This document shows, one piece after another, positions 16,331 to 25,706 of a stretch of 64,000 nucleotides of DNA (positions within the stretch are counted from its first letter, which is position 1; each line of letters begins with the position of its first letter). The position numbers and the translations under genes are program-made. The DNA comes from MGIIb-O1 sp002457595. Its GTDB lineage: Archaea; Thermoplasmatota; Poseidoniia; Poseidoniales; Thalassarchaeaceae. Under the pieces are notes generated by a model. The model worked only from the letters and a program-made list of their open reading frames with translations, had not been told where the DNA came from and did no database searches. The stretch is from NCBI GenBank assembly GCA_045568115.1, contig JBJLBO010000001.1, forward strand, positions 372,001-436,000. Direction: 5' to 3'.

Positions 16331-16924
16331 TCACCTTGACGGGTCGCTGAGAAGTCGCGAAAGTGATTTAATAGCGACTCCACGATGTGAAATAGATGAT
16401 TTTTCACTCGATTTCATCTCAGCAAAGGTTCGTCCATCACCTTCTTCAGGAATAAAAATAGGATCATATCCAAAACCGTTGATGCCACGTTTTTCCACAG
16501 AGAATTTACCTTTGCAGACCCCTACCGCTTTCCAATTATTCTTCCCATCAGATAATATGACTACTGCGCGATACTCTCCACCCCTGTTTTTTGATTTAGA
16601 AATACGCTCTAGTACTCCATCCAGACCTATTTTCTCTACAACATCTGCCGAATTAGCCCCAGGCCATCCTTCGAAAGCATGTGTGAAAACTCCCGAGTCT
16701 TCGACTAATACAGCAGCCCCCTCAAATTCTGTTCCTTTGATTAAGGCAAGTGCTTGTTCAACCTTTGATTCAGTTACTGCTTCCAGCCCTAATTCCTTTG
16801 GTTCATTGAAAATAGGTCTATTTCCATCAATTAAGAGGCCTTCAACAGAGTGTCCTAGAGGCACAAGAATTTCTGCCGCCTCTGATATTTTGTTTGTGTT
16901 ACTGGTGGCGAATAAAATTCTCAT
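16331..16924 (-). CDS. rdgB: XTP/dITP pyrophosphatase (RdgB/HAM1)
   Basis: 197 residues, normal length. It hydrolyses non-canonical purine triphosphates to keep them out of nucleic acids. The family begins with LFATSNTNK (4-12), followed by EDSGVF, the GFGYDPIFIP loop and the C-terminal SHRGVAIK motif; all are intact. It lies nine bases downstream of bud32, on the same strand. Adjacency of RdgB-type proteins to Kae1/Bud32 genes is common in archaea. Confidence 0.95.
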   Translation of the reverse strand: MRILFATSNTNKISEAAEILVPLGHSVEGLLIDGNRPIFNEPKELGLEAVTESKVEQALALIKGTEFEGAAVLVEDSGVFTHAFEGWPGANSADVVEKIGLDGVLERISKSKNRGGEYRAVVILSDGKNNWKAVGVCKGKFSVEKRGINGFGYDPIFIPEEGDGRTFAEMKSSEKSSISHRGVAIKSLSRLLSDPSR

Positions 16925-16933
16925 TCATCCACC

Positions 16934-17593
16934 TCATGCATGATAACGAACACGACCTCTTATCGCCTCAAATCGCTCGATAACCTCACTTGCAGAGGGT
17001 TGAATTCCAGAATCCACATTACAATATCCATCAATCATCGATTCTACAGATTTTTCAATAGTATGATGACTTGCAGTAAGGCACTCGTTTAATACTTGGA
17101 TATCAAGACCTAATTGCTCAATTTCCGAATCAATCTTTGAGAGCCCAAAATCAATTAATATCAAATTATTATTCTCGTCAATCATCACATTATGAGTCGT
17201 CAAATCACCGTGTGAGAACCCCTCTTCGTGAAATCTTCTAATTAGAGAACCAAAGTTTTTGATTTCATCTAATCCTGCAGATCCATCTTGCAAGGCATCG
17301 TATAATGGCCGACCATCAATCCTCGAAAGAAGCATCCATCCATTTTCTAAATCTATATCGAAAATTCGCGGCGATGGGAAGTTAATTGCATTCAATCGGT
17401 TTAGAACTCTAGCTTCTGCGCTTAATCGCTGTCGAGTTAATCTTCGATCGAGTGAAGGATGTCTGTATGACTTCGGTTCTCGCATCTTTAGAACAGCAGA
17501 CATACCAAGCCAAGATCCTGCAAAAATTTTCGCTTCAGCCCCAATATGTAGGATTTCTCCCTCAACCCACATAGGGATCGACGTGCCATCCAT
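16934..17593 (-). CDS. bud32: Kae1-associated protein kinase Bud32
   Basis: 219 residues, a small atypical kinase. The N-terminal lobe has GAEAKIF (nucleotide loop) and VLKMREPKSYRHPSLD, the family signature. The catalytic part has FSHGDLTTHNVM and LIDFGLSK, and the short C-terminus ends in RGRVRYHA, similar to the usual RxRxR tail. Bud32 is part of the KEOPS complex for t6A37 modification of tRNA. Kae1 is often fused or adjacent in archaea, but it is absent here. rdgB follows nine bases downstream. Confidence 0.93.
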   Translation of the reverse strand: MDGTSIPMWVEGEILHIGAEAKIFAGSWLGMSAVLKMREPKSYRHPSLDRRLTRQRLSAEARVLNRLNAINFPSPRIFDIDLENGWMLLSRIDGRPLYDALQDGSAGLDEIKNFGSLIRRFHEEGFSHGDLTTHNVMIDENNNLILIDFGLSKIDSEIEQLGLDIQVLNECLTASHHTIEKSVESMIDGYCNVDSGIQPSASEVIERFEAIRGRVRYHA

Positions 17594-17652
17594 ATACTAC
17601 CGCACATGAGATGACTTCAAAGCGGTTGCACATGAGGGGATAGTGAAATCAA

Positions 17653-18738
17653 ATGAGTATGCAGATGCCCTCAGCCCCCCTCCCTAGTGGATCAATTGAG
17701 CTCAAATCCTATTCAGATGAAGAGATTGAAATAGAGGCATTAAGGTTACAGAATTCGATTAAGCAGATGAGTTTATGGGATCTAGAAACTTGTCGTACTA
17801 TTGCTCCATTAACTCTTGAAATCAATGAATTGAAGCGTGAAAAAGATGTTTTCCTAATTGCTCATTCTTACCAAACACCCGATATTGTCTATGGTGTTGC
17901 TGACTCCGTCTCTGATAGCTACACACTTTCGAAAGCGGCTCGCGACGCACCTCAGAGTACAATTCTTTTTTCCAGTGTTAGATTCATGGCTGAAACAGCA
18001 AAAATTGTCAGCCCTCACAAGACTGTGATTCATCCCTCTCCAGAGGCTGGATGTTCATTGAGTGATAGCATAACCGCAGAAGATGTTAGGATGTTGAAAG
18101 AAAAATATCCAGGGGCCCCTGTTGCATGTTACATCAATACTAGTGCTGAGGTAAAGGCAGAAGTGGATGTTTGTGTTACCAGTAGTAATTTCCTCAAAAT
18201 TTGTGAAAAATTACCAGGAGACAGAATAATTTTCGTTCCCGACAGCCTAATGGGAAAGCATCTAACAGAGCATCTAGCGGGTAAGAAAGAAGTCATAAAT
18301 TACGATGGTGAATGTTACGTCCATGCAACATTCACTGGGGCGAAGATTCGTTCTTGGAGAGAAAGAACATTAGTTCAAGGAATTGATTTGAAGGTATTGA
18401 GTCATCCAGAATGCGATGCCGACGTGTTGGCTGAGAGTGATGTTATTGGTAGTAGTGAGAAATTGATGAATGAGGCATTGAAACTAAGCCAAGAAGGAAA
18501 ACCAGACATTATGCTGATTACAGAATGTGGAACAGCAGATAGAGTTCGAGCAGAGTCAGAGAATGAGATTAATTTAATCGGAACTTGTGTAATGTGTAAG
18601 TACATGAAAATGACACAATTAGAAGATATTCTTCAATCCCTTCGAGCCCCTCGTCCAGAACAAATAATTGAACTGGATTCCGAAGTTATTCAGAGGGCTC
18701 AATATAGTTTGAATGAGATGTTCCGTTTGGCTGAGTAA
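17653..18738 (+). CDS. nadA: Quinolinate synthase NadA
   Basis: 361 residues. It condenses iminoaspartate with dihydroxyacetone phosphate to quinolinate for NAD synthesis. The three cluster-ligating cysteines are seen in EAGCSLSD, ITECGTADR and GTCVMCKYM; the [4Fe-4S] cluster is oxygen-sensitive. AHSYQTPDI and FVPDSLMGKH are substrate-binding motifs. The first 40 residues form an extra N-terminal segment. The NadB/AspDH and NadC partners are not in the window. It is divergent from bud32 and converges on the PAP2 gene. Confidence 0.95.
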   Translation: MSMQMPSAPLPSGSIELKSYSDEEIEIEALRLQNSIKQMSLWDLETCRTIAPLTLEINELKREKDVFLIAHSYQTPDIVYGVADSVSDSYTLSKAARDAPQSTILFSSVRFMAETAKIVSPHKTVIHPSPEAGCSLSDSITAEDVRMLKEKYPGAPVACYINTSAEVKAEVDVCVTSSNFLKICEKLPGDRIIFVPDSLMGKHLTEHLAGKKEVINYDGECYVHATFTGAKIRSWRERTLVQGIDLKVLSHPECDADVLAESDVIGSSEKLMNEALKLSQEGKPDIMLITECGTADRVRAESENEINLIGTCVMCKYMKMTQLEDILQSLRAPRPEQIIELDSEVIQRAQYSLNEMFRLAE

Positions 18739-18755
18739 TCTTTTCGATTACCCCC

Positions 18756-20849
18756 TCAAATAATGATTTTTCTAGATTCAAGAGAGGACTGAAATGCTCG
18801 AAGAATAATTAGTGGAATTAGTAGCACAATTGCTGATTGCAAAATAATTGATGAATACGGTTCAAATGTTTCTCCGAGTAAGAATAAATGTATCTTCACC
18901 TCACCATCATCATCTTCCTGTAAGTAAGCTACTGCTGAATTGAGAATTTGAGGTTGGGACTGATCTAGTTCTTCATCAAAAGTCAATTGTTTTGTTCTAT
19001 TTTCAGAAATGTCGTGGAGAAACAATTCTCTTGCTGTTAACAAATCATCTTCATCAAGAGTGGGGTCGAATCTTGGTATTTGTAGAAATGCTACTTTACC
19101 ATGTGCTAGGCTAATTGAGGATGAAGGCCAAACAGGATCTGATAGCAATAATTGCTCGCCACTAACAATATCAATCAGGACAGTTCGATTAATAGGGCCA
19201 ATATTGATTACAGCTGCAATCCATTGTGAATCAAATTCAAGTTCTTCTATTGTTGCACTGGTATAATTCACTGGAATATCAAAGATATCCTCTAAATGTT
19301 CATCTGTGATTTTTTCAGCTTGAACATCGATATTAAAACTAAGAGAGAATTGAGATTGAAAAGAGAAAATTTCGACTATCGGGCCAGAATCTGTAGATTT
19401 CCCTGATGCAATCATTGAACCAGTCGATGAACAAATTATGAAAGGTCCGTTTTCATTTTCATGAACTACTTCTCCTTCATCTGATAGAAATTGAATATGA
19501 TTTTCAAACACGATTCCTGTAAGGGTGCTTCCATTTGAATCATCAACAAAGAATACATCCAATATTATCTCAGTAGTTGATTCTTGGTAAATCGGTGTAA
19601 GATATTCATCGACATTACTCCAATTATAATAATCCACTCTATTCTCTGAAAATAAGACAAAATTAGAGTCCGAAACTATTGCATCGGGGGGAGTCGCCCA
19701 AGGTGCTCCTTCAATGTCACTTCTCTCTAGATTTGTAGTATTCCAAGCAAAAACTTCAATCACGCCGCTTGGTGATTCTTCAACTCCAACTAACCACCCA
19801 CCTGAACCGGCTGCAGTTGTTGGCCACTCTACTCCCTCTACAGGGAAATCTTGGTGTGTTGCATCCCAAAGAAGAACTGTTCCAGTCCCTAATAGAACGG
19901 CAACTATTACAGCACTAGTCTGCTGGCTTGATGGTTTTTGGATTGGCTCGAAAATCTTCTTTAAATCCCTGTAATTATTCTTTAATGAGATAATTGGATC
20001 ACTAAGAAAACGAGCGAATCTTCGTGTGAATAAGCGTTCATCTGCAAATTTCCAAATTGGTTCATGCGTTCTCTCGGTAATTGAGACAGCAATTGAAGCA
20101 ACAATTAGCCCCCCTATGATATCTAAGACCCAGTGAATCCCCAGATAAAGAATTGTGAACGCTGTAAGGAAAATATAGATCATTAATAAGTTTCTAAATT
20201 TATTCCAGCGGTTGTCTTCATCCCATCTAAGGTAAGTTAACCAGATTGCAAAAGGGAGTCCAATGTGTAGACTAGGCATACCATTTGTGAAAGGATCAAT
20301 TCTAGTAAACCAATTATGAATAACAGGAGTTAGGTCATAGGCAATTGTCTCCATGGCAGGAATGTGGTCACCAGTTACTCTTACATTGAAGAAAAGATAG
20401 AATGGGATGGCTAAAACATAAACCCAGAACATAGAGAGAGATACTCTATCTGCCATATGCCTATCATCAAAGTAAATTGGATAAAGGAATGACGCGAAAG
20501 TTGCAGTCATGAATCCCATTACATAGAAGTGTGTTAGGCCCACTGAAAGTAAATCGTTGTGAAATGAATCTTGAATCCAAAGAACAATATCTCCTTCAAT
20601 TGCATAAACGTAAGGAGTCATGTCTAATTGCGTATTTGCCATTAAAATTCTATCTAACTGATCGAGTAGATCCTTCCATAAGTAAACCGAAAAAACGACG
20701 AACATATGAGCCCAATAGCGTCGAAACATATCGACGAAACCTGACATCTGAATCTTTGCCCAAGGAGGTTTCATCAATGGCATCAAAGCGACTGAAATAA
20801 GAATGGCTCCCATCAGCCAAGAGATGTAGATTCCCGAGCCAGCGGCCAT
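18756..20849 (-). CDS. PAP2-family membrane phosphatase/transferase with large C-terminal extracellular domain
   Basis: 697 residues. The N-terminal 280 hold about seven hydrophobic helices and a PAP2-like core: NGMPSLHIGLP (near 190) and LGIHWVLDIIGGL (near 235), which correspond to the SxxxH and the HxxxD catalytic motifs of PAP2 and inositol-phosphorylceramide synthases. A cytoplasmic linker of about 45 residues and another TM (near 325) follow. Then comes a soluble, Ser/Thr- and Asp-rich domain of about 320 residues with YWTD/propeller-like spacing, and a final TM at about 675. It acts on membrane lipids by inference. The fusion of a PAP2 domain with a long extracellular domain is unusual. 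Confidence 0.72.
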   Translation of the reverse strand: MAAGSGIYISWLMGAILISVALMPLMKPPWAKIQMSGFVDMFRRYWAHMFVVFSVYLWKDLLDQLDRILMANTQLDMTPYVYAIEGDIVLWIQDSFHNDLLSVGLTHFYVMGFMTATFASFLYPIYFDDRHMADRVSLSMFWVYVLAIPFYLFFNVRVTGDHIPAMETIAYDLTPVIHNWFTRIDPFTNGMPSLHIGLPFAIWLTYLRWDEDNRWNKFRNLLMIYIFLTAFTILYLGIHWVLDIIGGLIVASIAVSITERTHEPIWKFADERLFTRRFARFLSDPIISLKNNYRDLKKIFEPIQKPSSQQTSAVIVAVLLGTGTVLLWDATHQDFPVEGVEWPTTAAGSGGWLVGVEESPSGVIEVFAWNTTNLERSDIEGAPWATPPDAIVSDSNFVLFSENRVDYYNWSNVDEYLTPIYQESTTEIILDVFFVDDSNGSTLTGIVFENHIQFLSDEGEVVHENENGPFIICSSTGSMIASGKSTDSGPIVEIFSFQSQFSLSFNIDVQAEKITDEHLEDIFDIPVNYTSATIEELEFDSQWIAAVINIGPINRTVLIDIVSGEQLLLSDPVWPSSSISLAHGKVAFLQIPRFDPTLDEDDLLTARELFLHDISENRTKQLTFDEELDQSQPQILNSAVAYLQEDDDGEVKIHLFLLGETFEPYSSIILQSAIVLLIPLIILRAFQSSLESRKIII

Positions 20850-20934
20850 GTTCCTCGTAACTTCGGGGTTAATACTGAGTCAAGAAGTCAACCCTCGTCC
20901 GAAAAATAATGCTCAAACAAGAAAAAGTCCGAAT

Positions 20935-21957
20935 CTAAGAGATTCGAACTGATGGGCGACTACTATTTTCCAACTCATTGAGAACATTTCTAACTACATT
21001 ATCGAAGGCCTCTGCAGTTGGTCCATCGGGTTCTGCAATTATTCTGTGAACTCCGTCATCACCACCGCGAACTATGCCCGGGTCAAATGGAAGAGCACCA
21101 AGGAATGGAACCTCAAGTTCGATGGCTGCAGATTTCCCTCCTCCCGATTTGAAAACATCCAAAGTAATCCCCCAGTCTCCATTTTCATCAGTTTGAGTTT
21201 CTATTGGAGTTCCTGCAGGTCCTAAGATACTGATCTTCGTGTTCGGTTCTGTAGTACCTCTAATCGTGTATCCACTCATATTTTCAACGACACCTAGGCA
21301 TGGTAAGGAAATTGTTTTGGCGAAATTGATAGATTTTCTAGAGTCAAGGAGAGCAACTTCTTGTGGTGTTGTTACAATTACTACACCATCGATTCCTGGA
21401 AGGCTTTGAGATACAGTTAGAGGTTCGTCACTAGTACCTGGTGGGAAGTCAATGATTAGAGCGTCGAGTTCGCCCCAAGCCACATCACCGATGAATTGTT
21501 GGATTGCACCAAGCTTAATTGGCCCTCTCCAAATAACTGGCTTATCTGGATCTTCAATTAGGAAAGCCATAGAAATCACCTTGACTCCATGTGGACCAAT
21601 TACGGGAAAAATTTGCCCGTCCTCAACATGTAAATCCGCATTATCTAGACCTAGCATTTTAGGTATATTTGGACCTGTGATGTCAATATCCATCAATCCG
21701 ACTTTCTTTCCTTGACGGGCTAGAGACAATGCTAGACCAACCGAAACTGTGGATTTTCCTACTCCTCCCTTTCCAGATAAAACCATCACCTTGTGTTTGA
21801 TTTCCTCATCCAGTTGACTCATCCGCATTTTTCGGCGCATTTGTGCATAGGCTTGTTCCATCTGGACCTTTTGTTCTGACGAAGCATCTCCACCCCCTTC
21901 AACTGCTGGTTGAACTCCAGTTTCGCCGGAATGATGAGAGATTGGTGAATCTGACAT
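20935..21957 (-). CDS. apbC: Mrp/NBP35-type Fe-S carrier ATPase with an Ig-like insertion
   Basis: 340 residues. P-loop GKGGVGKST at 62-70, switch motifs MDIDITGPN (89-97) and DFPPGTSDE (170-178), and ENMS at 225-228 identify the Mrp/ApbC family, which carries [4Fe-4S] clusters to target proteins. The family usually has CxxC right after ENMS. Here there is none: residues 230-269 instead form a segment reading RGTTEPNTKISI, GTPIETQTDENGDWGITL, which resembles a bacterial Ig-like (Big) repeat. The normal SGGGKS and FLGALPFDP follow. Cluster binding in the usual way is therefore doubtful. Acidic N-terminal 50 residues precede the ATPase. Confidence 0.88.
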   Translation of the reverse strand: MSDSPISHHSGETGVQPAVEGGGDASSEQKVQMEQAYAQMRRKMRMSQLDEEIKHKVMVLSGKGGVGKSTVSVGLALSLARQGKKVGLMDIDITGPNIPKMLGLDNADLHVEDGQIFPVIGPHGVKVISMAFLIEDPDKPVIWRGPIKLGAIQQFIGDVAWGELDALIIDFPPGTSDEPLTVSQSLPGIDGVVIVTTPQEVALLDSRKSINFAKTISLPCLGVVENMSGYTIRGTTEPNTKISILGPAGTPIETQTDENGDWGITLDVFKSGGGKSAAIELEVPFLGALPFDPGIVRGGDDGVHRIIAEPDGPTAEAFDNVVRNVLNELENSSRPSVRIS

Positions 21958-22088
21958 TGTTTCTTAACGCAAGGTGTGACCTACTTCAAGCCTACTCTGT
22001 GATGAATTGAATGAATTTCTACTTTCATCACATCAATACTGCAGTCTATTGGTGATTAGTTCAAGTAGCCCTGACTTCTTCACGTTAC

Positions 22089-22451
22089 ATGCGTCTGTTG
22101 TTCGTCTGTGTTGGTAATACCTGCCGCAGCCAGATGGCAGAGGCTCTAGCTCGTCATATGGGACACCATTCAGCATCAGCTGGGACTAAACCAGGTTCTT
22201 CTGTTGCAGAGAATTCTTTAGCTGTCCTGAGTGAAATTGATGTTGATACAAATGGCTTGAAACCAAAGCCGATTGAAGAAATTGAATTAGATGGCTGGGA
22301 CATGATAATCAGCATGGGGTGTGGAGTACATTGTCCTATGTTGCCAATTGCAGAGGATTGGGGACTAGACGACCCATTTGGAGGGTCGATTGAACTTTAT
22401 CGTCAGACTCGAGATACGATACTCGAGAATCTTGAGAGGCTCTCAGCATAA
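22089..22451 (+). CDS. Low-molecular-weight phosphatase / ArsC-like protein
   Basis: 120 residues. FVCVGNTCRSQMAEA (4-19) is the C-x5-R active-site loop of the low-molecular-weight tyrosine phosphatase and thioredoxin-dependent arsenate reductase family. DDPFGGS near 95 holds the general-acid aspartate (DP). The pattern C near 81 and HCP (GCGVHCP) suggests redox cysteines of the ArsC type. Both functions, phosphatase and arsenate reductase, are possible. It lies just before tRNA-Gly. Confidence 0.85.
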   Translation: MRLLFVCVGNTCRSQMAEALARHMGHHSASAGTKPGSSVAENSLAVLSEIDVDTNGLKPKPIEEIELDGWDMIISMGCGVHCPMLPIAEDWGLDDPFGGSIELYRQTRDTILENLERLSA

Positions 22452-22461
22452 CAGACCGACG

Positions 22462-22471
22462 CTTAGAAAAA
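22462..22471 (+). promoter_or_regulatory. Candidate TATA element for tRNA-Gly
   Basis: CTTAGAAAAA, centred about 28 bases before the tRNA. The position matches an archaeal TATA box, but the similarity is weak. Confidence 0.3.
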
Positions 22472-22495
22472 CGATTCGGACTTCGCAAGCCCTAC

Positions 22496-22570
22496 ACGAG
22501 TGTAGTGTAGTGGTTATCACCCGGCGTTGCCAACGCCGGAACCCGGGTTCAAATCCCGGCACTCGTACCA
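22496..22570 (+). tRNA. tRNA-Gly (anticodon GCC)
   Basis: 75 bases with encoded CCA. Acceptor stem ACGAGTG/CACTCGT (7 bp), D arm with GTAGTGGTTATCAC, anticodon stem CGGCG/CGCCG with loop TTGCCAA (anticodon GCC), T stem CCGGG/CCCGG with TTCAAAT. Discriminator A. No intron. The first base pair is A-T, where most archaeal tRNA-Gly have G-C. The D/T-loop sequence is otherwise the same as other archaeal GCC glycine tRNAs. Confidence 0.95.
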
Positions 22571-22574
22571 ACAA

Positions 22575-22588
22575 ATTTTTCTCTATTT
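22575..22588 (+). terminator. T-rich terminator after tRNA-Gly
   Basis: ATTTTTCTCTATTT begins five bases after the CCA end. Archaeal RNA polymerase stops at such T runs. Confidence 0.45.
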
Positions 22589-22630
22589 ATCCAATAAAAA
22601 TCATAATTGGCATCTATATGAGAAAACGAA

Positions 22631-25600
22631 TCATTCTAAATCTGAATTCCTCATAGTTACAACAAGAGCCGTAGCACCAATTGCTAGAAGCATGAGAATT
22701 CCTACAAGAACAACTGAAGTTGCATGTTCTGCAAGCCAATTTGACCCGTCACTGCCAATCTTTGTAGAATCAACTAATTCAATGGTGTGAATTTGTTGTT
22801 CATCAGGAGTCAATGACTGATAAATATCAGCAGATCGAATTAGGTAATTTATTTCACCAACAGAAAGAGTGGAACGTAATTCTATTTCGAGACTAAAGAC
22901 ACCATCATTTGCAATTCTATCTCCACCTTGACCATCGTCTGTGAGACTCAACCAATTTTCAGATTGACCTATAGGTGCCAATCTACCAATTTTTACTTGG
23001 GCCGATGAAACTCCATCTGGGTCCTCAATTGAGACTTCAATTACGTATTCTTTAGTTCCTTCTTTTGAAATTTCTAATTTAGAGACCCATTCACCAGATT
23101 GAGTGAAGGACACATTGGTTATTGAGGGCGCTTCATTTAGGACCATAATTGATGTACCTTCGTTGAGGAAAGCACTGCCTCCTGCTAAATCATTGACTTG
23201 AAGAGGAATCGTTCTCTCGCCTGGAGAAAGTGAATCTGGAATAGTAAATTCTCCTGTCCATTTTCCTGTATCTTCATCAAAAGTCAACGTTGTGAGCTCA
23301 CCTCCAGCACTTAATAGATCAACATAGACTGATTCAACCCCATGCCCATCCTCAGCAAGTACACTAATTTCGACGGTGTCCCCTCTGTAAACAATGTCTG
23401 GAGTGAAAAACCTAGACGTTACGACTGGGGCTGAATTTCTAATCTCCAATTCTTCAGTGGACTCCACTGTTGTCCAAACATCCTCCATAATTACAGTCAC
23501 ATTTTTGATTCCAAATTCTAACCCTGAATGCTCAATAACTGCAGTCCAGATAGAATCATGGATTACAGAATCTCCATTCAGTCCAACATCTGAAAGACTA
23601 ATCAAACCCATTCCAAATTCTGACAAATCAATTGATACACTAATCACATCAGTATCAACATCATCAATTGTAATCTCTAGATGAGAAATTCCTCCTTCCG
23701 TAAATAGTGCTCCTTCTCGGAATCCTATTTTCAAGATAGAAGGAACAGTGTTTTCTGAAGCAGTGATGATAGTTGGATATAGAATTCGTTCAATATTTTG
23801 ATGTTCAATGATACGCAAGTCCGAGGAATTACCTTCACCTATGGGGATTCCGAAATCAAGAGTTCTTGAAATCTCATATACCAGTCCTGCTAACAATCCT
23901 TCGTTAATTACTGCCCCGTTCGCCGAAAAATACTCATCCCCACTAACGTCTACCCATTGTGCAATTTCGACTTCGTGCCCATCAGCTAATCCTGTTGAGA
24001 TTCCGATTACTTCGATTTGAGTATTTGTTGTATCGCCTATAGTTGGAAATGTATCACCAATTATTAGTTCGGCTGGGACTACCCCCGTTTCTCTGAATCC
24101 TGTGACATTCAAATCACCATCATATGAAGGCCTAGTGGGTTCTCTTAGAATTGGTGAGTTTTCGGGGTATTCGTCAGTTGTGTTGCCGTTTTCTTCTACA
24201 AACATATAGCGAATGGTTCTATTTTCCCAATCTATCTGAGGCACGGTATATTCGAAAGTAAGATTATGCTCAGCCTGAATCTCTTCTCCGATAGGGCCAA
24301 TGGGAGTTCCTGAGACATTCAACCAGAACTCATTTCTAATCACATCAACTTCGTAATTAGTTCCAGTCGCATTTGCCTGAATTGTAGAATCTTCAATTTG
24401 TCTTACTAAGCCAAATGAACCTGATGCTGTTCCTGAATAATGTCCATCTATAATCAGGCGATCTTCAACAGTTTCTCCTCCCATCTCCTCAAAATGTACA
24501 TCTGCAACGGTTCCATTAACTTGAACTTCGAATTGTCCATCCTCGATTAGGAATCCAAATTCTCCGGCGCCTTTGATTTTCAGATATTGCTCTTCTCGAA
24601 TTCCATCTAGCCATTTCTCTCTAGTTTTGAATTCATCTAGATCAAAACTAAAGGTCTCTTCACCTGACTGTAAACGAATTTGCATTTGTGCTTCAATTTG
24701 AGTGTCAGAAAGACGACGGACGCCGTTCTCGTCCCAGCTCTCAAAATAGAAAACTGATAATGTACCAAAAGCTCCAGATGTACTGTTATTTGACCCCCCA
24801 TTGTATGAAATATTTCCATCTCCCTCAAGTCGAATTCTTTCAGTGAGAATTCCATTCTCCCAATCTCGGAGAATGTATGCTTCATACACATCTGCTTGAA
24901 TGCTGACATTGTCATTACCATCATCACTGTAAAAACTGAGAGAACCAGAACCTCTCATTTCAAATATCTGACGCGTTATATCAATTCCTTCATAAGTTTC
25001 ATTCATCCAAACATGATCTAGTTCGAGGTCTAACTGGATTTTTTCCGTACCTGTATCGGCATTCAAAAATAGGCTTCCATTACCTAGTTCGCTAGAACTC
25101 AGACTTTCTCCTATTCTCTTTTGCCACCCTCTTCCCTCAAAATATAGACTTGATGCATTTTCATCATTACTCTCGAGAGACCAAGTAGTCTCTCGAGTGA
25201 TTTCATGGTCAGCAGCGGGTTGATTCCACATCGTCATGTCTAGGTGACGAAAACAAGTTGCCTCAGAAGTTACGACAGTGATATCAACTTCATCAAGAAA
25301 TTCAGGTTGATTATCTAATGTGATGTCAATTTCTCCACCAGCTACTACGAATGATGAATCTGCTTCTGTCCCAATAATCACACTATCTCTAATATGACTC
25401 AAATCAACAGTCACAGCGCTTGGTGAAGTTCCATTTACAAACGCTGGCTCAAATTCAACACGGTATCTATGAATGATTCCATAGGACCAATTCAGACCAT
25501 CCGCAGACATCCAATCTGAATCCCAATCCACAAGAACAGTACAAGTGCGCTCAGGTTCTCCTTCATCCGCTCCAACCATTCCGCTCATTGGAGCGAGAAT

Positions 25601-25663
25601 CATTAGAGATAGGACAAGAGCAGTCAGATATTGGTTCTGCACAACACGACCCAATTCCCTCAT
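22631..25663 (-). CDS. Large secreted, membrane-anchored surface protein with Ig-like domains
   Basis: 1010 residues. A signal peptide (hydrophobic about 12-31) is followed by a long beta-rich, Asp/Glu/Asn-rich body, then at least three Ig-like domains from about residue 640 (patterns APVVTSRF, APSITNVSF and FSLEIEL). One transmembrane helix lies near 984-1004, with a short basic tail. Many NxS/T sequons suggest N-glycosylation on the outer face. I do not recognise a catalytic motif. It is probably an S-layer-associated or adhesion protein. Confidence 0.75.
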   Translation of the reverse strand: MRELGRVVQNQYLTALVLSLMILAPMSGMVGADEGEPERTCTVLVDWDSDWMSADGLNWSYGIIHRYRVEFEPAFVNGTSPSAVTVDLSHIRDSVIIGTEADSSFVVAGGEIDITLDNQPEFLDEVDITVVTSEATCFRHLDMTMWNQPAADHEITRETTWSLESNDENASSLYFEGRGWQKRIGESLSSSELGNGSLFLNADTGTEKIQLDLELDHVWMNETYEGIDITRQIFEMRGSGSLSFYSDDGNDNVSIQADVYEAYILRDWENGILTERIRLEGDGNISYNGGSNNSTSGAFGTLSVFYFESWDENGVRRLSDTQIEAQMQIRLQSGEETFSFDLDEFKTREKWLDGIREEQYLKIKGAGEFGFLIEDGQFEVQVNGTVADVHFEEMGGETVEDRLIIDGHYSGTASGSFGLVRQIEDSTIQANATGTNYEVDVIRNEFWLNVSGTPIGPIGEEIQAEHNLTFEYTVPQIDWENRTIRYMFVEENGNTTDEYPENSPILREPTRPSYDGDLNVTGFRETGVVPAELIIGDTFPTIGDTTNTQIEVIGISTGLADGHEVEIAQWVDVSGDEYFSANGAVINEGLLAGLVYEISRTLDFGIPIGEGNSSDLRIIEHQNIERILYPTIITASENTVPSILKIGFREGALFTEGGISHLEITIDDVDTDVISVSIDLSEFGMGLISLSDVGLNGDSVIHDSIWTAVIEHSGLEFGIKNVTVIMEDVWTTVESTEELEIRNSAPVVTSRFFTPDIVYRGDTVEISVLAEDGHGVESVYVDLLSAGGELTTLTFDEDTGKWTGEFTIPDSLSPGERTIPLQVNDLAGGSAFLNEGTSIMVLNEAPSITNVSFTQSGEWVSKLEISKEGTKEYVIEVSIEDPDGVSSAQVKIGRLAPIGQSENWLSLTDDGQGGDRIANDGVFSLEIELRSTLSVGEINYLIRSADIYQSLTPDEQQIHTIELVDSTKIGSDGSNWLAEHATSVVLVGILMLLAIGATALVVTMRNSDLE

Positions 25664-25706
25664 CGTTTGAACGCTCCCCCGTCATGATTGCCTAACAAGG
25701 GCTGAA

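Noticed and set aside
15769..16339. Antisense ORFs of 87 and 175 codons opposite the proline-rich gene
   Set aside because: They are low-complexity mirror images of the proline/glutamate-rich repeat (Trp/His/Gly runs), not real proteins.
22378..22790. ORFs running through tRNA-Gly
   Set aside because: They contain the tRNA and its flanks; not protein-like.
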